From: a virus
Length of the DNA stretch: 41,300 nt
Virus record (IMG/VR): IMGVR_UViG_3300032093_000294
Span: 1 to 41,300 of that record
Direction: 5' to 3' (one strand)
Shown here: piece after piece, positions 31,490 to 41,098 of the stretch
How positions within the stretch are numbered: position 1 is the stretch's first letter
Layout of the letters: the number at the start of each line of letters is the position of its first letter
The notes under the pieces: generated by a model
What the model saw: the letters and a program-made list of their open reading frames with translations, nothing else
Told to the model about the DNA's origin: nothing
The model's database searches: none
Program-made: the position numbers and the translations under genes

Positions 31490-31505
31490 TAGATTATATA
31501 ATCTA
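31490..31505. repeat. 16-base perfect palindrome
   Basis: TAGATTATATAATCTA lies in the leader of the small acidic gene. It could be a short stem or a protein site. In such AT-rich DNA, chance is also reasonable. Confidence 0.35.
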
Positions 31506-31519
31506 AGATATTATATCAA

Positions 31520-34111
31520 TTATGCGTATGATCCTCCGTCCACATCACCATACACTAAAGTCGTTCCATTTGATTGTAATACTTTTCCAATTGTACCAAT
31601 TGATAATTTATTTAGAGCATTTGCTGCAGCACCAACTAATATGTCGCCTACTGAATATGATGAATTTCCTGTACCACCATAAACTGTACCAACTGTACTA
31701 CCTTGCCATGTTCCACTTGAAATTGTTCCTAATGTTGTGATTGAATTTTGTCCAACATAAGTTGAAGCAATATCAATTGAATCTGCACCAACTGAAATAC
31801 GATCAGATGTTCCACCTACTGCTAAAACACCATTACTAAATGTTAATCCGTTTCCTGCAGTTGTAGATTTTAATCCTAATTCGTCAGAAACTATTTCTAA
31901 ACCACCATTTGTTTGTAAAACGATATCAAATGTTGTTCCTGTTAATGCTAATCCTTGACCAGCTGTATAAGTTCCTGCTCCAGAAAATTGTTCAAATACA
32001 ATATTCGTAGAACCAAATGTGACCATCTGAATTGTTTGTACCCAACCAGTTTTTCCATTTGTTGTACCATATGCTACAAATAAAAAGTCTCCACTCGCAA
32101 CTTCAGATATTGTATTAAAGTCAGAAGCACGTGTAAGTACTGTTGAAGATGTACGAACATAGATACCATTATGAGCAGCATTCGCTTGGTTTTTAACCAA
32201 TATACGATCGCCATTTACTAATGAGTATCCATCTAATATACTAATTCCTGTCGAAAGAGTAATTGTTGCTCCATCACCATTTGTTCCATTATCGTAAGTT
32301 GCTGTTCCACCAGAATGTGTTTCAAGTGTAGTTGTTGTAGCAGCTTTTACTGATGCATGAACGTGAAGTCCTTCAGCAACTGCATCTACGTATGCTTTAT
32401 TCGCAGCATCTTGTGCATTTACTGGTGCATCAATGTTTTCAATTCTTCTAAAGTTTGCAGAAATATGACCTGTTCCATTCGGAGCAAGTGTAATTCCACC
32501 ATTTACATCTGTAGCACTAATTGTGTTTCCATCAATTCTTATGTTATCAACATCTAATTGTAGAACACCAGCTAATGTGTTTGTAGTTGAACCATTTGTT
32601 AAAACTGTAGAACCTAATGTAATATTTTTTGTAGAAACTGCGCCAGAACTAACTGTAAAATTGTCAGTATTGAAAGAAGCCACACCCTTGTTAGATGTAG
32701 AAGCATCTTCAGCTGCAATTGTTAATACATTATTTGTGACAGTAGTATCAATTCCTTCACCACCACTAAACGTTAATGTATCTGTTAAATGAGCAATCGC
32801 ATCTGTTCCTGTATCACCTGCAATATTTAATGTAGTTGAAATATTTTCTGTTCCAGCAGCAGTTAATTGTCCTTGTGCATTTACAGTAAATGTAGGGATT
32901 GCTGTAGTTGAACCATAAGAACCAGCAGTGACAGTTGTATTTGTAATATTGATTGTAGAACTATTTCCTACATCACTATTTGTAACAGTAATACCAGTTC
33001 CTGAAGTGACTGCACCACCAACTGTGTCGTAAATAAATTCAGCAAGAGATGTACTTGAATCTGTGTGAATATTTCCGATAATTGTTTTTCCAGTTCCATT
33101 TGGAGTAATTGAAATATCTCCATTAGTATTATCAGCAATTGTGATTGAACTAGAATTTGTTCCTGAATTTGTATTTAAAATTAAATCACCAGAACCATTT
33201 GTTGTAATTGTAGCGTCTGCATTTATATCACCAATTCTTACTGTATCTGTATTAAGATTAACATTACCTGTTCCATTTGGTTCAATAGTAATGTCTCCAT
33301 TTGAATTTGTAGATGATAATGTATTTGTATCTAATCTTAAATTGTCAATATTAATAACACCACCAACATTTAAATTTTCAGCAATACCAACACCACCATC
33401 AACAACTAATGCTCCAGTTGTAATTGATGTTGAAGTTAAAGTTGAATTAATATTTGTTGTTAAAATTGTGCTTGCAACATCTAAACTGTCAGTATCAAGA
33501 GACATTCTCTCAGCACCATCAGTGACAAAAGAAAGTGTGTCATTTGAAGCTCCTGGAGTACTCTCAGCTGAAATGTATGTTAAACCATCAACTGATTTTA
33601 CACCACCAAGTGATCCCCAAGTTGATCCTGAATATCCCTCAAAAGCAGATGTGTCTGTATTATAACGTATTGCACCTTGTATAGCTGGTGCTCTTTGACC
33701 TGTAGTACCAACTGGAATTACAACTCCATTTGTACCAAGAATAGATACATAACCAGTTCCATTTGGATCAAGTACAATATTTCCATTGGCATCTGTAGAA
33801 GATATTGTATTTCCATTTAGATCTAGATTATCTACTTTTAAGTTATCAATTGTGCTGTTTGCATCTGTAATAATTGCTGAAGATGCAGTTAGTGTACCAC
33901 GAGTGTGGTCTAATAAATCTGTAAAATACTTTCCACCTATAACTAAGTGACTCGCAGCATTTCCGTTTGTTTCTGTACCAAGTCCTAGATAGAGACGATC
34001 ACCACCATTGGAGTCGTTATTTGTAAGACCTGAATATGCAAGTTCTCCTGCTGCAAGTGTTGCGGGATTACCTGCTGTCGTCGAACGTTTAATTCTTATA
34101 ATTGATGCCAT
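31520..34111 (-). CDS. Long repetitive fibre-like structural protein (863 residues)
   Basis: An 863-residue fibre-like protein. The N-terminus ASIIRIKRSTTAGNPATLAA GELAYSGL is an attachment motif. The shaft repeats SSTDANGNIVLDPNGTGYVS-like units (DPNGTG, EPNGTG, TPNGTG, APNGTG). A C-terminal block LHVHASVKAATTTT ... NQANAAHNGIYVRTS ... DFLFVAYGTTNGKTG and the end TTLGTISSGTWQGS...YGGTG match the 1081-residue protein. It is probably a tail fibre segment. Strong Shine-Dalgarno AGGAGAAA. Confidence 0.82.
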   Translation of the reverse strand: MASIIRIKRSTTAGNPATLAAGELAYSGLTNNDSNGGDRLYLGLGTETNGNAASHLVIGGKYFTDLLDHTRGTLTASSAIITDANSTIDNLKVDNLDLNGNTISSTDANGNIVLDPNGTGYVSILGTNGVVIPVGTTGQRAPAIQGAIRYNTDTSAFEGYSGSTWGSLGGVKSVDGLTYISAESTPGASNDTLSFVTDGAERMSLDTDSLDVASTILTTNINSTLTSTSITTGALVVDGGVGIAENLNVGGVINIDNLRLDTNTLSSTNSNGDITIEPNGTGNVNLNTDTVRIGDINADATITTNGSGDLILNTNSGTNSSSITIADNTNGDISITPNGTGKTIIGNIHTDSSTSLAEFIYDTVGGAVTSGTGITVTNSDVGNSSTINITNTTVTAGSYGSTTAIPTFTVNAQGQLTAAGTENISTTLNIAGDTGTDAIAHLTDTLTFSGGEGIDTTVTNNVLTIAAEDASTSNKGVASFNTDNFTVSSGAVSTKNITLGSTVLTNGSTTNTLAGVLQLDVDNIRIDGNTISATDVNGGITLAPNGTGHISANFRRIENIDAPVNAQDAANKAYVDAVAEGLHVHASVKAATTTTLETHSGGTATYDNGTNGDGATITLSTGISILDGYSLVNGDRILVKNQANAAHNGIYVRTSSTVLTRASDFNTISEVASGDFLFVAYGTTNGKTGWVQTIQMVTFGSTNIVFEQFSGAGTYTAGQGLALTGTTFDIVLQTNGGLEIVSDELGLKSTTAGNGLTFSNGVLAVGGTSDRISVGADSIDIASTYVGQNSITTLGTISSGTWQGSTVGTVYGGTGNSSYSVGDILVGAAANALNKLSIGTIGKVLQSNGTTLVYGDVDGGSYA

Positions 34112-34123
34112 TTTTTTCTCCTA

Positions 34124-34411
34124 TTAAAATTCCCCACTGTCTACTGTTTGTAGATTTAATGTTTTAGTTGCTGTCCATTTCGAAGTATTTGTTTTATAAA
34201 CTAATAATGAACCATTATTTAATCCCTCTGATACTATATCAACTTGCACGTTTTCAGAAAGTGGTACTGCAGCACCACTCGTTCCTTGAATTCCTATTGT
34301 TGTAATTGTTGAACCACCACCATCTGTTGTAGTTGAAGTTGTCAGAGTAGTATTACTCGGACTAATCGTACTACCTTGTGAGTCTACATTTACTGTTAAT
34401 GTATCAGCCAT
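34124..34411 (-). CDS. Small Ser/Thr-rich structural protein
   Basis: A 95-residue protein rich in Thr/Ser (TISPSNTTLTTSTTTDGGGS) ending GSLLVYKTNTSKWTATKTLN LQTVDSGEF, a fibre-like ending. Its ATG begins one base after the stop frame of the upstream gene. Probably a virion component by position; not recognised. Confidence 0.6.
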   Translation of the reverse strand: MADTLTVNVDSQGSTISPSNTTLTTSTTTDGGGSTITTIGIQGTSGAAVPLSENVQVDIVSEGLNNGSLLVYKTNTSKWTATKTLNLQTVDSGEF

Positions 34412-34747
34412 TTATCTTGTGACCTCTGGTGTTATTGTTATAATTCCTTCAACTAATCTACTTTTTAAGCTGAATGAATCTGTCAATTCAACATCATACA
34501 CATATCTTCCAGCTTTCATCGCTGACGAAGTTGCATTTCCTAATGCAAGTTTAATTTTTCCACTTGTATTTGGAGCAACAAATGTAGTAGTTATAGCAGT
34601 ATAAGACGTTGAACCATAACCTTTTCGCATTTGCCCAGAAACTGTACAATTTGTAAAATCTCTTGGTGTTCCATCAGTATTATTGAATGTTAAAATAGCA
34701 GACCAATCTGATCCTTGATCTATAAAAAAATCTGTTATTTGTGCCAT
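34412..34747 (-). CDS. Small beta-rich structural protein (baseplate-upper-like)
   Basis: A 111-residue protein. DFFIDQGSDWSAILTFNNTD GTPRDFTNCTVSGQMRKGYG and RYVYDVELTDSFSLKSRLVE GIITITPEVTR follow a pattern that is, from memory, common in marine phage tail modules and similar to the N-terminal domain of baseplate upper proteins. It likely joins a fibre or baseplate element. The stop is adjacent to the next ATG. Confidence 0.7.
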   Translation of the reverse strand: MAQITDFFIDQGSDWSAILTFNNTDGTPRDFTNCTVSGQMRKGYGSTSYTAITTTFVAPNTSGKIKLALGNATSSAMKAGRYVYDVELTDSFSLKSRLVEGIITITPEVTR

Positions 34748-34776
34748 TTCTTATACCTATTTATTAAAACTAAAAA

Positions 34777-35475
34777 TTAAAAAGCATTAATTTTATACTC
34801 AAACCAACCAAAATCTGTACCACCAATTACTCCTAAAAACACAAACCAACGTGTTTTTCTATCATTTTCTGTAAATGCTGACTGTCCTGTCATAGTAATA
34901 GTTGCAGTAGCACTATTTTGTACTGTTATAGTGCCTTGTCCTGTTGAAAGATTTTGATTATTTGTATTAATAGTCACAGTGATTGCACCAACAGTTGATC
35001 CTGCTGGTCTATTTAACCAAAACATATCTCCAATCGCAGGAGAAGCTGGTAATGTTAAACTATAATTAAGATCATTCCCTAAAATAAAAAATTTACCAAC
35101 ACCATAAGTAAGTGTTGTTGAACCAACTGCTGGAACTATAACATCACTAGGAAATTTACCTCTTAATGAAGATGAAAGTTTATCAGCACTGATTGAATTG
35201 TCAGGGATTGTATTTTGAAGATATTGTGTTGAAAGATAAATTGCAAATAGACTAACACCTGCTAAAATGGGAGCACCTGCTATAGAAATAGCACTACCCC
35301 CATTTATAATTGTGTAATCTGTACTTGGTTTTTGAATTAAGCCATTCTTAATTAAAAGAATGCTTCCTGCTGAACCAATTGGAAAATCTAAAGCAAATGT
35401 TGTCGAACTTCCATTCGGAGCAAACACTTGTATTTCAGAATTACCATGTATTGGATCTCTACCCAAGTAAGCCAT
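34777..35475 (-). CDS. Short tail-fibre-like protein
   Basis: A 232-residue protein. The start MAYLGRDPIHGNSEIQVFAP NGSSTTFALDF ... IKNGLIQKPSTDYTIING is a known fibre N-terminal module. A helix-like SADKLSSSLRGKF follows, and the C-terminal half (about 115-232) is beta-rich and ends in TRWFVFLGVIGGTDFGWFEY. Possible short fibre or tip. No enzymatic motif seen. Confidence 0.72.
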   Translation of the reverse strand: MAYLGRDPIHGNSEIQVFAPNGSSTTFALDFPIGSAGSILLIKNGLIQKPSTDYTIINGGSAISIAGAPILAGVSLFAIYLSTQYLQNTIPDNSISADKLSSSLRGKFPSDVIVPAVGSTTLTYGVGKFFILGNDLNYSLTLPASPAIGDMFWLNRPAGSTVGAITVTINTNNQNLSTGQGTITVQNSATATITMTGQSAFTENDRKTRWFVFLGVIGGTDFGWFEYKINAF

Positions 35476-35493
35476 AGGATTGTTTCTTTCCTT

Positions 35494-38400
35494 TTAAGCT
35501 TGAGATTCAGACCAAGATAATTTTCCTGTCACGATTAATGGTGAAGCTTGTGTAATCGTTGAAGTATCCGTAGGTTGAATCGCAATAGTTAATAAGTCAG
35601 GACCATTAGGATAAACTGAGTCACCACCTAAAATCGAATTACCCATATCAATTAACCCACTAAGTACAAAGTTAGTTGAACCAGCTGAAGCTTGAGATGA
35701 GAAAATAACAGTTCCATCTTTAATAATGTCACCTGTATCATGAGATATTGCGTTAGATAAAGATGGAGATTGAGTTTTTTCAAAAGTCAATTTAGATGGG
35801 TTTCCATTTAGAATGAAAAACACGTTCAATGATTTATTCGTAGTGACAGCACCTGAGTCTAATTTCATTTGCATACGATTTATAATTTCTCGTTCACCTA
35901 CTGCACCAGTTATACCAGAGTCAACTGCAGGTGCTAAACGAATCGAAATAAGAGGAATAGGACGTGTTAAGTCAACTGCTCCATTTCCGAATGCGTTTTC
36001 ACCAATTGTAAAGCTTGTGCTAGTTGGTATTTCTGGATTGTTTGGAACTGATGTTGTTGCAGGGAAAGAAGTAAATATACGTGAACTTGCTCCAGCTTTT
36101 TGAACCTGAGAAACATAAGTACCATCTGGTATATTACCAGTCGCATCTTTAATTAATTGTCCCACAATCGCTTTATTAGCATCTGCTTCAGCACATTGGA
36201 AAGAATACACAAACACACGACGTGAGTTTAATGTAATTTCACTGAATTGACTTGCTGCTGATGATGTTACAGTTTGAGTTAATCCAAGTGCGAACACGAA
36301 AGGTTTTGACTGTGCTGTAAATAAGTAAGCATCGTCATCATCAAACGTACCATCCATAATAACAGATGTACCAAAGTGGAATAATGTAGGAGCTGATGTC
36401 GGAGCATCTCCGTTTTCAATTTCATATCTTGCAGGTAAGTTTCCTGAACGTAAATATGACTCATTTAATTTGTTATTGTGTATAAATTCATGGTGGTAAT
36501 GAATATGACCTTTGGCGTCTTTTGTACCAAATCTTATTTTACCAGCACCATACCAAGAATAGTCAGCATAACACATTTGAATTTTATGAATATCAAAAAT
36601 ATATCCATTCGGACCAGTTCCGTCACATGGATCAATATTCCAATTAGCTTGTTCTACTTTTACATCTTCGCGAATTGTCGCTTTGATTCCAGTAGCTGTA
36701 ATTCCACGATAAGGAGGTTGAACAACCATACGAGAATCAGAGTCAATTGCGATAACACGATATATTTGACCTCTTATCTGTACATGATCTCCAACAACTA
36801 ATTGTGTTTGGAATGAAGTATTATTACCAGTTATCACTTGAGAATTTTTAGTCGCAGCAACGTTTCCTGATAATTGAAGTGTGCTAGATCTTCTTACAAC
36901 ATATAGTTTTTGACCATCATATTCAAAGAAGAAACCATTCGCATCATCAAACATACCTGCACGAATAGATGATTGAGACCAAGAATCTCTACCATATTCT
37001 GGGAATCCTGCAGCACTTTGTTGTTGTGGTATAGCACCAACAAGATATGTAAATGTGTTTATATCTTGTACTGAATGAACTGGGAATGTTCCGTTATAAA
37101 CGTTATTTCCAGTTGTCACAATAGCTTTATCTATAATTACTACGTTTCCTACAGATAAATTATGTGGTTCTTGACATGTTGCTCTTATAGCATTTGGAGT
37201 AGCACCACCAATGTTTATATACTCAAGCTTTTGTAAAGTTTTCAAAGGCGAAAAGTTAATCGCAAATGAGTTTTGAATACCTTTACCAGATTGATATCTA
37301 AAGTATTTACGTGATTGACGAACAATCTTACTGTTTGGTGAAGTTCCTGCTGTTATATCAATACCTCCGTCAAATGATTTATGTAAAGAGAAACCATCTG
37401 GACGTAAATTTACAGAACTAATTGTAGCATAGTTTGCAGTCGTAAATGTAGATGGGAATCCTGCAAGTGCTGGATCTATCGACATTTCTGTGTCAGAAAC
37501 AACACGATCAATAATAAATTCATAAAGTCTAGCTCCAATATAAATGAAAATTGAATCAAATCTTTTGAATTTGCTTAAGAATCTTGTACCAGAACCAATA
37601 ATTGTTCTTGCATTTTGTGTTCCACTTACTGATCCTGTTTGTTTAGTTGTTTTCAAAACGTTTGTTGTTTGAATAGACTGAGTTTGAGCAGTTCCTGTTG
37701 GTGTTAATTGTAACACTTGTCCACCAATCGCTGAAACATAAGAGTTAGCTAAAGAAATTGCTATCTCAGATACAGGGATTGCGTAAAGATAAGTGTTATC
37801 TACTCCAGCAGCTGCAACTATATCAGTGTTTCCTGCTCCTGGAACGTATGATACTAATTCTCCTGGATAGAAGTTTGTAGGATTGTAAGGAGTACTTAGT
37901 GTTCCTAAAACAATTGTATCATTTGTTGAATTGACAGCACCACTATTCGCATCAGAACGAGAATCAAAAGAATATGTTCTTGCTGGAATTTTAAATGGAG
38001 CATTTACTGTAAATGACTCAGAAGTTGGTGTAGTAGCTATTGTATAGATACCATCATACGCACCATCTTGAGAAAGAACATTAAATGTTTGAACACCTGA
38101 ACCTGATGAAGTAAGAAGAATTGTTCCTACTGTAGCTGATACAACAAGTCTAAGTTCCCACCAGTTTGTCATTCCTGGAACAGCAGCGTTTACACCTGAT
38201 GTTGGAGAAACAGTCACAGTCACACCAACTGGAGAACCAGTTAAGAATGATGAAACATCTTTTGGAATCCATGTTGGTTCATTTTGGAAAATGCTTGAAT
38301 CTTGTCCGTTCACTGCACCAATGTTATATACTATATTATCAGCAAATCTTGTTCTTAAGAAACGATTTGATGTTGATAATCTTCCTCTATGTTGTATCAT

Positions 38401-41079
38401 TGTCACAGTACATTGAGTCGGTGCTGTTCCTAATGGAGTTTCAATGTTTACAGTAAACACTTGGTTTAATGCAGTGCTTGTACTTCCAAAAGATGCAGTT
38501 GTAGCAGTACCAGAACCACTAGTATTCGCAGCTTTAATTATTAAACGAGAATCGTTTACGAATTGAAGAGAATAGTTTGTGCCACTTGTTAATCCACCAA
38601 TCGGTGTTCCTGCAGTTGTATAAGTTGCAGTTGTTTGTCCTGATATTTTGTGGTTTTGAATATAAACTGTATTATAAAGAGTGTTTACTCTGTTATTTGC
38701 AACACTGAAAGCTGCTGGGAAAGAAGCTATATCATTTGTAAATGGTGTAGTTTTAGATGTAAATCTTAAATAGTTTGCGTTTACAACGTTTGCAGTCACA
38801 GAAAATTCAGAAACAGTATAAGGAACAACTGTTGCTGAAGAGTTTACGAATGCGAATCTATTTGTTGTAGAATATCCAGCACCAGTAATTGAAATTGTAC
38901 AAGTTTCATTATTTGTGATTCCATGACTTGGAATATAAAATGTATTTTTTAAAGCAGTTAAATCATCAGCGAAACTGTAATATATTTCAGAGCCAGCAGC
39001 ATAATCTGAATTTCCAGTTTCTGGATAATTAACAATAAAACTTCCAAGTGTAGTTGTATCACTGACTTGATAATTGTATGGAGGATTTGAAGTTCCATAT
39101 CTTCCATTATTTCTTGTATTTGCTTGGAATGTAAAACCATCTGATGAACCATTTGTAGAAGATCCATTCGGAACTCGACCTTGGAATCCTATAATTCTAT
39201 TTCCTGCACGTGATCCTTTTCCAAATTGTCCTCCAGCTAAATCTGCTCCTGAATGTGCTGTATTTAAAGAAGTTGGTACGTGATCTATTACTATATAATA
39301 AATGTGACGATAGTTTGAAGTAGGATTACCAAATTTATCTCTGTTAATCGCACCAAATTGATATTGAATATCTATGAAATAACTTCCACCTGAAACATAA
39401 AAACATCTTGTTACATCTGTATTAGGGAATTCATTTCCAGGAGATGCACCTTTAGCACCAAGAGAATAACTAATATTACCACTACCAAGATTTAAATAAT
39501 TTCTTGCTATGTAAGTGATATTAATTGGACTTCCTGCAGTGTTTGCACCTTCAAAATATAATTGATTAATTATTCCTCGAGTTGGAACACGAGATGCTCC
39601 CATTATAGATTGTACGTTCCATGTAAATGAGTTTGTGTTTGTATTATTGATATAACCTACATCATAATTTCCTGTAGCACCTGTAGTCACGTTTCTTGAG
39701 AAGAAAGCAGTATATCTTGTAGAATCACTTCTACCCTCAACCTTATAAACTAATTGTAATCTAGGATAACCTCTTGTTGTAGATATTGCTGTAAGATTTA
39801 CAAAACTTGCAAGTGTACCATAATCAGTTGCTAATTTAATTGTGTTAGCGTCTACGATAGAAGCATAATAAACTGTTCCATCAGTCATTCCACCATTTGT
39901 TGTAGCAGTTGTGTCGTCGCCACGAACTGGATCGTTAAAAAGTAATGCTGCATTCGCAGTTAATCCGTGGCTATTCCAAGTGATTTCATCTGCAGCTGCG
40001 TTAATATCTGAAGTTTGTAAATATTTACCATAAGTAGTTTGCCAATCCCATGTAACAACTGGACGATCGTATTGAAGATCTGCTGATCCAGTAGAAGAAG
40101 TTCCATCTACGTTGTTTGTAATAGTAATAGTTGGAGATGAATCTATGTAAGGACGACCATCTGGTGCAGTTAATGTTGGATCTGTGATAGTTAATTCTTT
40201 AGGACCAATTGTTTGTCTTAAATAAATTTTTGTTCCAATTTTAAGACCATGTGGCTCTAGTGTTCTTACAGATAGTGTTGAAGGACTTGCGCCATTTGTT
40301 TGAATAGGAGCAACTGGATTATCTGATGCATCTCTTGCATTTAAATCTAAAATTAAATTTGATCCTTCAAAGAATTTAGCAGGAATAACTGAAGTATATG
40401 AACCAGCAACGTTTTCTGTTGCAATTGCAGTTTGATCTATTTCGTAGAAAAATTCTGTTGAATTCACAACACCTGTGACTAAGAATGCTCCCTCGCAAGT
40501 GATATTGCTAACACCTGTGACTTGAATAGCATTTCCTACTATTTGATTGTGAGGAAGTGTAAATACACATCTTACTTGTTTTGAATTTGTTGTTGTATTA
40601 ATTGAAACTAATCCTTCAAGAGTCAAATCTCCTGAAGATGAATAAATTGTAGGAATATTTAAAACTGTTTGAAGTGTTTCCCATTTTGTTGACTGAGAAC
40701 CATATTCAAAGTCTGTATCGATTAAGTTTTCTGGATTTGATACACGTAATTTGTTCACTGGATCGATCATGGCTTCTTCGAATCCAACTCTTGAGAACTC
40801 TTCTTCTATAAAAATTTGTAATTTAGAATCAGCTGTAATAGGACCAGCAGCTGCAGTTGCAAAATTTACAGCAAGAACTAATCTAGTTTGATTTAATGCT
40901 GGTATGTATGCGCATGAAGTTGCACCTAAAGTGCTATCTGCAAAGTTATAAACAATTTTATTTGCGCCAGCTGTGACGTTTGTGATTAATAAAAGTCTTT
41001 CGATTGGTATATTACCATCGAGTAATACTGCATTTTGAGCTACATCAATATCAGATGCTAAGAAGAGTTTTTTTGCCAT
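35494..41079 (-). CDS. Giant modular virion protein (1861 residues)
   Basis: An 1861-residue protein, the longest in the window. The N-terminus reads MAKKLFLASDIDVAQNAVLL DGNIPIERLLLITN. At least six modules carry an H-(G/N/K)-(L/I/Q)-like turn with a following glycine strand, e.g. LPHNQIVGNAIQV, LEPHGLKIGTKIYL, WNSHGLTANAALLF, YIPSHGITNNETC, YIQNHKISGQTTA and QEPHNLSVGNVVII. NG...V.....TFTY-type strands follow two of them (STEFFYEI and NTFTYLV). A central part holds RDSWSQSSIRAGMFDDANGF FFEYDGQKLY, and the C-terminal part GALPARYEIE-like segments. It is most likely a baseplate or fibre-hub protein; names such as VrlC-like have been used for long cyanophage structural proteins, but the match is not certain. 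AAAGGA precedes the ATG. Confidence 0.8.
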   Translation of the reverse strand: MAKKLFLASDIDVAQNAVLLDGNIPIERLLLITNVTAGANKIVYNFADSTLGATSCAYIPALNQTRLVLAVNFATAAAGPITADSKLQIFIEEEFSRVGFEEAMIDPVNKLRVSNPENLIDTDFEYGSQSTKWETLQTVLNIPTIYSSSGDLTLEGLVSINTTTNSKQVRCVFTLPHNQIVGNAIQVTGVSNITCEGAFLVTGVVNSTEFFYEIDQTAIATENVAGSYTSVIPAKFFEGSNLILDLNARDASDNPVAPIQTNGASPSTLSVRTLEPHGLKIGTKIYLRQTIGPKELTITDPTLTAPDGRPYIDSSPTITITNNVDGTSSTGSADLQYDRPVVTWDWQTTYGKYLQTSDINAAADEITWNSHGLTANAALLFNDPVRGDDTTATTNGGMTDGTVYYASIVDANTIKLATDYGTLASFVNLTAISTTRGYPRLQLVYKVEGRSDSTRYTAFFSRNVTTGATGNYDVGYINNTNTNSFTWNVQSIMGASRVPTRGIINQLYFEGANTAGSPINITYIARNYLNLGSGNISYSLGAKGASPGNEFPNTDVTRCFYVSGGSYFIDIQYQFGAINRDKFGNPTSNYRHIYYIVIDHVPTSLNTAHSGADLAGGQFGKGSRAGNRIIGFQGRVPNGSSTNGSSDGFTFQANTRNNGRYGTSNPPYNYQVSDTTTLGSFIVNYPETGNSDYAAGSEIYYSFADDLTALKNTFYIPSHGITNNETCTISITGAGYSTTNRFAFVNSSATVVPYTVSEFSVTANVVNANYLRFTSKTTPFTNDIASFPAAFSVANNRVNTLYNTVYIQNHKISGQTTATYTTAGTPIGGLTSGTNYSLQFVNDSRLIIKAANTSGSGTATTASFGSTSTALNQVFTVNIETPLGTAPTQCTVTMIQHRGRLSTSNRFLRTRFADNIVYNIGAVNGQDSSIFQNEPTWIPKDVSSFLTGSPVGVTVTVSPTSGVNAAVPGMTNWWELRLVVSATVGTILLTSSGSGVQTFNVLSQDGAYDGIYTIATTPTSESFTVNAPFKIPARTYSFDSRSDANSGAVNSTNDTIVLGTLSTPYNPTNFYPGELVSYVPGAGNTDIVAAAGVDNTYLYAIPVSEIAISLANSYVSAIGGQVLQLTPTGTAQTQSIQTTNVLKTTKQTGSVSGTQNARTIIGSGTRFLSKFKRFDSIFIYIGARLYEFIIDRVVSDTEMSIDPALAGFPSTFTTANYATISSVNLRPDGFSLHKSFDGGIDITAGTSPNSKIVRQSRKYFRYQSGKGIQNSFAINFSPLKTLQKLEYINIGGATPNAIRATCQEPHNLSVGNVVIIDKAIVTTGNNVYNGTFPVHSVQDINTFTYLVGAIPQQQSAAGFPEYGRDSWSQSSIRAGMFDDANGFFFEYDGQKLYVVRRSSTLQLSGNVAATKNSQVITGNNTSFQTQLVVGDHVQIRGQIYRVIAIDSDSRMVVQPPYRGITATGIKATIREDVKVEQANWNIDPCDGTGPNGYIFDIHKIQMCYADYSWYGAGKIRFGTKDAKGHIHYHHEFIHNNKLNESYLRSGNLPARYEIENGDAPTSAPTLFHFGTSVIMDGTFDDDDAYLFTAQSKPFVFALGLTQTVTSSAASQFSEITLNSRRVFVYSFQCAEADANKAIVGQLIKDATGNIPDGTYVSQVQKAGASSRIFTSFPATTSVPNNPEIPTSTSFTIGENAFGNGAVDLTRPIPLISIRLAPAVDSGITGAVGEREIINRMQMKLDSGAVTTNKSLNVFFILNGNPSKLTFEKTQSPSLSNAISHDTGDIIKDGTVIFSSQASAGSTNFVLSGLIDMGNSILGGDSVYPNGPDLLTIAIQPTDTSTITQASPLIVTGKLSWSESQA

Positions 41080-41098
41080 TGCGTGTTTCCTTTAGGAT

